Shown piece by piece: positions 57,301 to 64,000 of a stretch of DNA of 64,000 nucleotides. The notes beneath the pieces were generated by a model. That model saw only the letters and a list, made by a program, of their open reading frames with translations, had not been told where the DNA came from and ran no database searches. Source of the stretch: Tachypleus tridentatus (lineage: Eukaryota; Arthropoda; Merostomata; Xiphosura; Limulidae); contig NC_134830.1 in assembly GCF_004210375.1 (NCBI RefSeq), positions 60,259,576-60,323,575 on the forward strand, read 5' to 3'. Numbering within the stretch: the stretch's first letter is position 1; every line of letters begins with the position of its first letter. The translations under genes and the position numbers were made by a program.

Positions 57301-59334
57301 TGATCTCCGAGTATATCAGTGTAACATTGGAGCAAAACAAATTTGTGACTCTTGAAGTTAAAGAGTAAATATACATTTTAAAGCTTGTACACTGGGGAAT
57401 GGACTTCAACAAATTGTGTTACACATTTTACAGTTTAAAAAGATTTTGAGTTTCTATTCACATCTGATATTTTACACTTTAATGTTTTAAGTTTTTGTAT
57501 TATCTTTTTGTTTATGTATGATTAACATTGTCATCAGCCATTCCAGTCAGAGTTTTTTTCTTGTGTATTTCATCCATCAACTTTTGCATCTAGGTCAGCA
57601 TTAACCTTTTGTCAAACTTGCATGGAAGTATATTTGCTAACATATTGATATTTCTAAGGAAAATATTTAGTTTTGTGGCATGCATAGTTAGTCAACAATA
57701 ACAGATTATTTCAGAATGAAAAATGAGAATATTATGCTATCTGCAGAATTTGCTTGTAAATTATAAGGATAGAAAAATTCTTTTGAAGATTATATAAATT
57801 TATTTGCATATCAGGTAAACAGATGTTGAAAGTTGCATAAACTTTAATGTACATTTTGTTTTGCTTTTCTTAAGTTTGATATTTGGCTATTCATATTTGC
57901 AACTTGTTTTTAAGTATTGGAATTTACTTTCTTTACTAACAGTGTTTCAAAAAGTCCTTAATAACATGGTGCCATTTATTCTGTACAGAAATACTTTCTT
58001 CTAGTATAAATTGTTATGTATTGTATTACATCAGTTTACTCATTAACATGTTTTATAATATTTTAGTTATAGTGTGCGACTGATTTATCTTTGCATTGAC
58101 TGAATAGTTGAAGATGTAATGGTTTTAGTATAATGTCAGAAGTGTTTGTGTCTTAAAAATCCTACATATGTAAAGATTTAGTTTTAAAACTTTGGAACAA
58201 AATGGTAGATTGTTGGTATATTTAATGTGTAAAGATATACTGCTTGAATGTTTTCAGATTATCTTAACATTTTATACAATTAATGTTAAATTGTAACAGG
58301 GATTGATCCAGGATTTTATTTAATGGGGTGGCTACTTACAGAATCTGAGGCATGTTTTCTCAGAAAGATGCTTTATAAAATGGACACTTGCTAAATATAA
58401 ACATCATCTATATAGCAGAGTGTGAGATTAATAATGTATTAAGACCCTAAATGTTCTTCTGGTTGTCAGTTGTTCCCTCTTGGTTTGTTTAGTTGCTGAG
58501 GAAAAGAATGATGCGACTAGGCACTCTCTCCACCCCCAAGGATTGGGTTCGGATCCTCGTCGCACCAAACTTGCTCACCTTTCACCTGTGGGGGCATTAT
58601 AATATGATGGTTAATTCCACTATTCATTGGTAAAAGAGTAGCCCAAGAATTGGCAGTGGGTGGTAATGACTAGTGACTTTTCCTCTAGTCTTACACTGCT
58701 AAATTAGGGATGGCTAATGCAAGTAGCCATCTTGTAGCTTTGCACGAAGTTCAAAAACAAAACAGTTTCAATGCTATGGAGAGTTAAACCTGTATCCGAA
58801 TAATTGAAAATCCGTATAAAATTACGGTAGAGGTTATTAATGTGGCGCGATGCAAGATATGATTCTTCAGCTCTTTGAAACCAGTTTCTCTACAGTCTTG
58901 TAAATAAAACTAACAAAAAAAAAACCAATAAGGTCTACGTGCCACTGTAAGGTGGTTGTATGCAGCATCTACTTTGAATGGACACTTCTGTTTTGTAGAA
59001 AGGTAACATAATCCTGTCAATCCCCTTAACTCTCGTGTAGCTTTGCACAAAATTCAAAACCAACCAACCCCCAACGATCAGTCCCTGCTTAGATAAACTA
59101 TTTCAATTTAGTCATCATCATTTAGCATCAATCTAAGTTATAATTACATAGTTAAAGTTGGATTTTACACTAGAGAAAGTTGATTAGTTATTATGCTTCT
59201 TTTAATCAGGGAACAGTTAAAGCCTCATTATTCCCATGGTATTCCTTGGAGTATGCATCAGTGGAGGAGATTATTCAACACTGCTCGTATACCAGGAGAA
59301 ATTAAAGACTTTATTCATTGTAAATTCACAATTG
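45225..59334 (+). CDS. CROT: Carnitine O-octanoyltransferase-like gene, N-terminal exons (partial)
   Basis: The coding sequence is join(45225-45369, 47146-47270, 48619-48797, 59210-59334) and continues past the window. It gives about 191 residues of a protein usually near 610. CROT is a peroxisomal acyltransferase that moves medium-chain acyl groups between CoA and carnitine so that shortened fatty acids can leave the peroxisome. The match is by family memory: LPNLPIPTLHQTLQKYLES, SDEEYLKTKAIVARFEQG, KLMEKTKHMRNW, LEKWWEDVAYLSVRLP and HQWRRLFNTARIPG follow the human CROT order (SLPSLPVPSL..., NQEEYKKTEEIV..., RNWLEEWWLNVAYLDVRIP, MNQFRMLFSTCKVPG). No N-terminal mitochondrial presequence is evident, which fits CROT better than CPT2 or CRAT. 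The catalytic His and the C-terminal peroxisomal signal would lie beyond the right edge. Intron sizes are 1776, 1348 and 10412 bases, and the fourth exceeds 4.6 kb. Confidence 0.87.
45575..45790 (+). pseudogene. Decayed tandem copy of the 3' half of CROT coding exon 1
   Basis: 45575-45649 repeats the end of coding exon 1 at 45294-45369 (ATAATGACAATA, AATCTTCCTA, CATCAGA, TTTGCAGA, TATCTGGAATCA). The similarity carries on through the flanking intron (TTAACCACATTCA, CATTTCACTCTTAA). About 45-50 bases including the splice donor are missing after CTGGAATCA, so the copy cannot be spliced as the original is. The offset between the two copies is about 280 bases. It is host sequence, not a transposon. 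Confidence 0.85.
47146..47270 (+). CDS. CROT: CROT second coding exon
   Basis: Acceptor ATTAATACTATGCAG and donor GTATGT. It encodes residues 49-90 (VQPLVSDEEYLK, then FEQGLGRHLHCKLMEKTK), ending in phase 0 with ...RNW. The strongest residues shared with CROT are the EEY-x-KT-x-x-IV and RNW patterns. Confidence 0.88.
47395..47990 (-). mobile_element. Tc1/mariner-type transposon relic in CROT intron 2
   Basis: The left end reads GTGTCCCAAAAACATGTACA, similar to the terminal repeat of the element at 62341. On the minus strand, pieces of a transposase are visible: LQQDGTTPHTAMEK (around the second catalytic Asp) and LKDRTYVDSKPWTINKF (C-terminal region), each in its own frame. It is a different subfamily from the 62341-63560 element and heavily decayed. 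Confidence 0.65.
48619..48797 (+). CDS. CROT: CROT third coding exon
   Basis: The start is set by AG at 48617-48618 within TGTTCTAG, giving Leu in phase 0 directly after ...RNW of exon 2, as in human RNWLEEWW. It encodes residues 91-149 and ends LLFWKLLR plus two bases before GTAAGT. Residues SVRLP and TWPALKG fall in the conserved substrate-tunnel side of the N-terminal domain. Confidence 0.88.
49282..49465 (+). pseudogene. Unidentified coding-like segment in CROT intron 3
   Basis: After an acceptor-like GTGTGTTTTTTCAG, an open frame reads DLKGKRPDSGSFGFYTFGDK, CYMEQPLSPHTAQAPPEL and VVFVPSDKDFDNLFLLPEF to a stop at about 49472. The residue mix is protein-like and not that of AT-rich chance frames. 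It is not CROT: neither phase nor sequence fits between exons 3 and 4. It is followed at once by the LINE 5' region. It could be a captured exon, a processed fragment of another host gene, or an unusual LINE leader. Confidence 0.4.
49466..53398 (+). mobile_element. I-type LINE, nearly full length but broken
   Basis: Order of parts: 5' untranslated region to about 50005; ORF1 (gag-like) about 50006-50700, with VIPYATLNSSLGVIFGKDL and a zinc-knuckle region (CVNCNGSHLSYIHSYHKWF, 50676-50732); apurinic endonuclease end, about 50760-51120 (LILEDFNGHHPLWGSDD, FTTIDISICSPS, GSDHFPI); reverse transcriptase, about 51130-52400 (STSIGPDDVH, WQENVFPDAW, RTLQ-like pieces, LRVPQGCVLSVT); RNase H, about 52590-53110 (VPVYTDGSK at its start, then VGIHGNKLADTASKS and AVPVTKMNYSPVFKGRL in shifted frames). 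The last 60 bases end AGCTGCTTTGTGCCATAG, then AACACCAAACCAACCAAC. RNase H after RT points to the I group rather than Jockey. Many frameshifts and stops, and an internal deletion joining ORF1 to the endonuclease, make it inactive. Confidence 0.85.
50006..51131 (+). pseudogene. LINE ORF1 plus endonuclease, fused by deletion
   Basis: The open frame 50619-51131 (170 codons) begins in the zinc-knuckle end of ORF1 (CACCSGKDNDAYECKMDP) and runs directly into the second half of the endonuclease (CTISVCSLYLLSEETYDH, then ILEDFNGHHPLWGSDD). In intact relatives the first half of the endonuclease, with its catalytic Asn and Glu, lies between. That part is absent here, so the frame is a deletion product and not a functional protein. 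Confidence 0.7.
53399..56160 (+). mobile_element. Pyrimidine-rich decayed retroelement region, class uncertain
   Basis: A strongly C/T-rich plus strand over 2.3 kb, with segments such as EFFTWLFNHRSTVSSLSGYQ near 53640 and SDPDRLLYLVKVLCCYTACS near 54100. These weakly recall the tyrosine recombinase of DIRS-type retroelements. The downstream part, about 55830-56150, looks like the element's conserved 3' non-coding end. It is an old, thoroughly broken fossil. Family assignment is tentative. Confidence 0.3.
56161..58500. other. CROT intron 3, remaining part
   Basis: AT-rich intron DNA. CAGGGATTGATCCAGGATTTT at about 58299-58319 looks like one terminal repeat of a hAT element, but no matching right end was found. 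Frames at 56446-56802, 57035-57250 and 57128-57355 are unsupported. Confidence 0.4.
58535..58768 (+). mobile_element. tRNA-derived SINE, family A
   Basis: Plus-orientation copy with a degraded head, a B box region GGGTTCGGATCCTCGTCGC, CACCTTTCACCTGTGGGGGC, AGAGTAGCCCAAGAATTGG and a tail AAGTTCAAAAACAAAACAG. A tail fragment of another copy lies at 59031-59070 (CTCGTGTAGCTTTGCACAAA). Confidence 0.82.
59031..59070 (+). mobile_element. tRNA-derived SINE, family A, tail fragment
   Basis: CTCGTGTAGCTTTGCACAAA followed by ATTCAAAACCAACCAACCCC. This copy ends in AACCAACC rather than AAACAAAC, the same repeat as the 3' end of the I-type LINE. Confidence 0.7.
59210..59334 (+). CDS. CROT: CROT fourth coding exon
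   Basis: Acceptor TGCTTCTTTTAATCAG and donor GTAAGT. The first base completes the Thr codon begun in exon 3. It encodes residues 150-191 (EQLKPHYSHGIPWSMHQWRR, LFNTARIPGEIKDFIHCKFT), with one base left over. The R-x-LF-x-T-x-x-x-PG block is a signature of the carnitine/choline acyltransferase family. No later CROT exon was found before the window ends. Confidence 0.87.
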
Positions 59335-60627
59335 GTAAGTCTGTTTATTGATCTACATCTAATACAACATCTAAAACTACTAGTGATATAACATTTCACA
59401 TTATTCAGTTAATGCTTGTTGGATATGCAAGACTGTTTAGTATAGGCATTATTATTCAGTTTATTTTGTGAGTTATTATTTAATGATTGTTTAGTTTCTT
59501 ATAACAAGAGAATTATAAATTAATCATTTTAAATGCGACAGTTATGACAAGTTTGGTTACATAACTTGGTAAGCACCGTTTATTGTGTTTGCAATTACAT
59601 TAATATCACAGTTTTACCAGTACTGTTGATGTCATGTTACTCGAACCTCCACTATTTTTCTCATTACTGTAACAGAGTATTGTTAAGTCAGTTTTTTTCA
59701 CATACATTACAGAATGTTTGAGGCCTCGGTGATTAATGTATGAATATAAGTGACGAAGTGAGTGTAATTTAAGAATTAAAGAAGTAAAACATAAAATGAA
59801 GTCAAGTGAAATGCAATTAGAAAAACATTAGTGAAAAAACAAATGAAATTAGCCAGAATATAAGTTATTAGCCATACAGAGCAATAATTTAAAGTAAGTT
59901 TCACAACTTAATAGAGATAAGGAGAATAATTTGTCTTGTTAAAGGGTATTCTTAAGTAATTAAACCCATCTGTTTGACTTTTACAGAACTGAGACAATTA
60001 TTTGAAGTTTAAGATACAGCTATGGTAACCCATGGGGTAGTGTAAATAAATTCACCAATTTGTATTGTGAAAAAAGAACATTAAAACAAGATTAGTTATC
60101 TTGTCGATTGGATTGTAAAGTAATTGAATCACCGTAAATGTATTTTTCACAAGAAAAGAGAGTTATTTAGAGTTTAAGATACAACTGTGAAATTTGTAGT
60201 GTATAGAATTTGTGCACATAGTTTGACTTGTTTTAAATATATTATTTTAAAACAAGTGGATTGTGTGCTGTCCTTTTATTGTTTGAATTTATCACCAATG
60301 TTTCACAGACAAGTACTGTAGAAGAATCCGAGCCCTTACCCATAAAATCATGATAATGCTGTGAGTGAAAAGGTTCTATTTAATTTAAGTTTATTAATAA
60401 ATATCTATTTAAGAAAAAGATAATACTTAGTCTGCTATCCTGTAGTGTTACATTATTGTAAATCTAGTTCAGCTTTAATAAAAAGTAATGGTTAAATCAA
60501 ATCCTCTTCTGCATGCATAAGATTTGGTTAAGTTCCCAAAGAAACAAAAGAGTATAGTTTATGTATTTGTTGTTTGCATTGTGTAAAGGTTTTTATATCA
60601 TCTTCGAAGTATTTTTTATTGCATTTA
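59335..60627. other. CROT intron 4, first part, nothing recognised
   Basis: AT-rich intron sequence with no supported feature before the MITE at 60628. Confidence 0.45.
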
Positions 60628-61035
60628 CAAAGAGTGGACAAAAAAGTGCCCCCTGCAAATGTTGTTAATTTGTTATATCTTTTATTGGATAACAGAAAAA
60701 TATTTAAAAACTATATGTCTTTAGAATGCAATTGACGAGATCTGTTTGATCCGTTTCTTGATCATTTTATAGGCTAATTGAAACAAGTAGATCTATGAAA
60801 CTACAACAGGTGCATGACACCTTTTGTGAGAAAATGTAACTAAAATCTTGAAAAGTTCAGGTTTTTATGAAAGCCAGCATTAAAATTAGGATTTGAGATC
60901 ATACTTGAACATTTCTCATTGAGTGCATTCTAAAAACATGTAGTTTTACATATTTTTTTTGTTATCTAATAAAAGATACAATAAATTGACAACATATTTA
61001 AGAGGAGGTACTTTTTTTTTCTCTACTACCCCCTG
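60628..61035. mobile_element. TA-flanked MITE with about 100-bp inverted arms
   Basis: The left arm (GTGGACAAAAAAGTGCCCCC, TTATATCTTTTATTGGATAA, CAGAAAAATATTTAAAAACT) is the near reverse complement of the right arm (ATATTTTTTTTGTTATCTAA, TAAAAGATACAATAAATTG, GTACTTTTTTTTCTCTACTA, CCCCCTG). Dinucleotide TA lies at both borders (60626-60627 and 61036-61037), as for Tc1/mariner-class insertion. It is 408 bp with no coding capacity. Confidence 0.85.
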
Positions 61036-62340
61036 TATATCTTCAGTGTTTGATTTCTATCTAAAATCTTAGAAATATATTAAAGAAACTTATTATAGTA
61101 GCACTAATAATATGCTCTATGCATTTTTGAAAGTAACAGCTTGTTTGGTTCTTGTGTTAAAAGGCAATACAGTTATGTGCTCAGAAAATATAAACTGAAG
61201 AAGTCAGTAAAAGGATATTTTATACCATTAATCAACAAACCAGTCAAGAGTTTGTGACTTGCCTAAGTTTTTCAAGTAGCATATTACTGTAATGTCAAGA
61301 CCTAAAAAATAACTAATTTCCTTCTAACAATCATGTATCGTGAGCTATCAATTATTTCTTCAAATGAGAACTGTCAAAGTAAAACACTAGTCAGTTTTCA
61401 CAGTGTGGTAGATGTCATATGAAATTCACAAGGTTTGCACTGTATATATATATATATATATAACTACTAATTTTTGTGACACAGAAATGATGGTAATGGA
61501 AATAGTAATAGCTTTTATGTATAAAATTTAGTTTGTTGTAATAGTGTTCCCATTGTGAAGGTCATTGTTTTCATTTTTAATAAGTGGATAAAATCAAGAT
61601 ATTGTGAAAATCACTATACCTTCATTTGAATATCTTGAACAAATTTTATTAAAACTTGTCACATAAAATTCATTTTTTAGTATTTTACGACTGCATGTAA
61701 CTTAATAACACTATATATATGCTTAATGGAATGGTATTATTTTCAGTGGAGACAATTTTAAAAATATAAGTGATGAAAATAAGGATTGTACTGAGAAACT
61801 AGCCACAGTTCTTATAAAATTTAACTGTATTCTTGCTAGTAACACAAATAATTTGTTATTATTTAAAAGAGTCACAGTCTTATTCTCATTTTTTTCACCA
61901 TTAGGTACCTAGACGAAGATGTGACAACTAAGTAAAAAAATAATATTCTAAAAAAATTATTAAGAGACAGGGTTTTATAGTTGTATTACTCTTCAACAAA
62001 TGAAAAGCAGAGGTGAAATTAAATTATGTTTTTGGAACACCACGTATTAGCAAAGTAAGGCTAATAAATAAGTTTCCTTGACACTGTATCACTCATCAAA
62101 CCTGTAGAGTATGAGTACACTCCAATTCAAGATTGTCAGAGGTAGAGTCTGATGTGAAGGAACTTACTGAAAAATAATCTCATTTGTCACATTAGTGTGA
62201 TGGTCCCTTGTCATTGATACAATCACTGCATCTGAGAGGTATGCTTGTCATTAGTCAATAGATGATCTTAATTCTCCTCTTATATTTGGTATATATTTGA
62301 CCCAACACTTCTTAATGTAATGTTATGATGTAACTAAATA
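61036..62340. other. CROT intron 4, between MITE and mariner element
   Basis: AT-rich intron DNA with an (AT)n microsatellite at about 61442-61462. No coding frame or further element was supported. Confidence 0.45.
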
Positions 62341-63560
62341 CAGGGTGTCCCAAAAAATGTATACACTCTTTGAATGATTATAAATACAATGTTTATTGAG
62401 ATATATCTAGGTTTTATAATCCAAGTTTAAGAAAACAAGTGTAGAATCTTTTGAGTTATCACAGGTGTTCAAACTAATGACCATTCTGATCCAGGTACTG
62501 CTTATAATGCAGACAGATAGGATTCTCTTTCAATTGCTGCTCTCAGCTCATTGACTGTTGCAGGTTTTGTGCTATAAACCTTATTTTTGATGCATCCCCA
62601 TAAAAAAAAAGTCTAGAGGTGATCGTGGGGGAAATTCAGTGCTACCTCTTCGCCCAGTTCATCTGTTTGGCAAATTTTTGTCAAGATAGGCTTTCACATT
62701 ACGATGGTAGTGGGGAGGTGCTCCATCTTGCTGGAAATAATATTTCTCATCTCCAAATTGTTCTCGAATGCGTGGCACAACAGATTCTTACAGCAAGTTC
62801 AGATAAATGAGACCAGTGACTGTGTTTTCGAAAAATAATGAACCAATTATACCCAACACTGATAATCCACACTACACTGTATCTCCTGGTAAGTTTACAT
62901 GGTGTTCATCCATAACATGTGGGTTCTGAAGTGCCCAGTAGGTGTAATTGTGGCGATTAACTGAGCCATTTAACTTAAATGTGGCCTCATTGCTCCAGAC
63001 AATCTTGTTTGGAAACTGTGCATTCTCTGCAGATTTTACCAGGTACTATTCACAAAATTCAATTCTCTGGTCAGGATCATCTTCATTGAGGGCGTGGACT
63101 AATGCTGGAATAAAACATTTTCAATGAATGTGCTTCAACATGCGAAGGATGCTCAATTTTGGGATTCTTGTCTCACGGGCTGTTTGCAGAACAGGTTTTC
63201 TTGGAGATCAGTGGAGACTTTCCAACAGCTCTGCTTCTCGTGTGGGACTGGTGGACAAGACAACCGTAGTCTTCCAGAATGCCCTTTATGGACTCTTGAA
63301 CAGTTCCATTTGTTTTAAACTTATCTCTGATCCAAGTAATGGTGAGTTGCATTGGTGGATCTTTTTGAAACTTCCTTCTAAACCGTCTTTACACTTCAGC
63401 TATGCACTCACACTTCCAGTAGCACTTTAAGATAAATTTCCTTTTCTCAAAGCTTAGTCTTGCTTCTGCCATTACTTCAAATCAGTTACACCTGTGAAAA
63501 AAGAAAGTTTGATGAGTTATAATAATTCAAAGTGTGTATACATGTTTTTGGGACACCCTC
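62341..63560 (-). mobile_element. Tc1/mariner-group transposon with decayed transposase
   Basis: Terminal inverted repeats of about 40 bp, CAGGGTGTCCCAAAAAATGT at the left and CATGTTTTTGGGACACCCTC at the right, are flanked by TA at 62339-62340 and 63561-63562. The transposase reads on the minus strand from MAEARLSFEKRKFILKCYW (about 63472) through KDPPMQLTITWIRDKFKTNG (helix-turn-helix region), [42 protein letters not shown] and PLDFFLWGCIKNKVYSTKP. From family memory the first catalytic residue is Asp in WSDEA; here it is Asn, and the usual PDLTPLDFF is shortened to PLDFF. In-frame stops and shifts are spread through it. The element lies inside CROT intron 4. Confidence 0.88.
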
Positions 63561-64000
63561 TATATTGTTGAATTTATCATAAAGAGAGTTTATGTAAATT
63601 TCTAATTTTTAATGTACAAGATTAAATGCTGTGCATAAAAAATATTTTATCAATTCAAGACTCTTTCAACTTATTTGAAATTGTATGAGATCAGTATTGC
63701 TCAAAATGTCACAGAAAGATGGTTAAGATGATTTTGACCTGCTGTCATTGCAGTGTCAAGCCCTGCAATGTAACGTGATATGTTGAGGTTTTAATATACA
63801 CTACTTTCTTGGAGGTCCTAGGGATATTCTTTTTGAGTTAGATAAGGACTTCTTAATGGCAAGTTGGTTATCATTATAGCTTCTGGTTCATATGGATCCC
63901 TCAGAATGGGTCCCTGTATCTAGTGAAGAGACCTCCCTGGAAATGTTTTGTCTGTACAAACATCCACTTGTGTGTTTGCCAAGCAAAGCAACATGTTCAG
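63561..64000 (+). other. Window end, with possible LINE 5' sequence
   Basis: From about 63910 the sequence (AGTGAAGAGACCTCCCTGGA, ACAAACATCCACTTGTGTGT, TTGCCAAGCA) resembles the 5' region of the I-type LINE at about 49583-49672 (GTGAGGGGACCTCCCAGAGA, CTAAACATCCACCCACATGT, TTGCCATGCA). Another LINE copy may start here and run off the edge. The rest is featureless. Confidence 0.4.

Noticed and set aside
58299-58319. CAGGGATTGATCCAGGATTTT as the end of a hAT element.
   Set aside because: No matching right end and no 8-bp duplication could be found, so only a relic is possible.
63124-63430. Two overlapping plus-strand frames of 64 and 100 codons.
   Set aside because: They are antisense shadows of the mariner transposase on the minus strand.

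Overview
The window is AT-rich, intron-rich eukaryotic DNA with heavy transposon load and no bacterial-style gene packing. Spliced genes with arthropod-like proteins, together with about twenty copies of a tRNA-derived SINE that I associate from memory with horseshoe crab (Xiphosura: Limulus/Tachypleus) genomes, suggest a chelicerate, most likely a horseshoe crab. That assignment is inference; no search was run.

Two host genes can be built from splice signals and reading frame. (1) On the minus strand at 3602-7942 there is a three-exon gene whose phases join exactly. It encodes a 275-residue protein with a signal peptide, a Gly/Ala/Leu-rich hydrophobic stretch, an RRRR basic site and a cysteine-containing C-terminus. 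(2) On the plus strand from 45225 onward are the first four coding exons (about 191 residues) of a peroxisomal carnitine O-octanoyltransferase-like gene (CROT). The gene runs off the right edge of the window. Its third intron is 10.4 kb and carries an I-type LINE and other repeats. Its first intron carries a decayed tandem copy of part of coding exon 1.

Layout: 1-3400 non-coding with SINEs; 3.4-8 kb secreted-protein gene; 8-15.5 kb repeats and a Jockey-like reverse transcriptase fragment; 15.5-16.6 kb a non-autonomous hAT element with a SINE inside it; 16.9-18.6 kb a minisatellite of about 33 bp units with a head-to-head inversion; 19-23 kb SINEs, a hAT MITE and a second Jockey-like fragment; 24.2-27.1 kb a decayed element ending in a YqaJ-like nuclease domain; 27.3-35 kb SINEs, a possible ZAD-like open frame, a hairpin and another hAT MITE; 35.6-38 and 41.2-42.9 kb CR1/L2-group LINE copies, each with a SINE inserted; 44.3-45.2 kb a large palindrome directly upstream of the CROT start codon; 45.2-64 kb the CROT gene with a Tc1/mariner element, a TA-flanked MITE and LINE remnants in its introns.

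The mobile DNA forms a layered record: SINEs inside LINEs, inside a hAT element and inside the minisatellite, many with readable target-site duplications. Two tRNA-derived SINE families share a 3' tail that resembles the 3' end of the I-type LINE in this window, which may be their replication partner. I found no functional RNA gene and no CRISPR array. I found no convincing wholly new biological system. The best leads are the secreted-protein gene, the palindrome upstream of CROT, the exon duplication, and an unidentified coding-like segment at 49282-49465.
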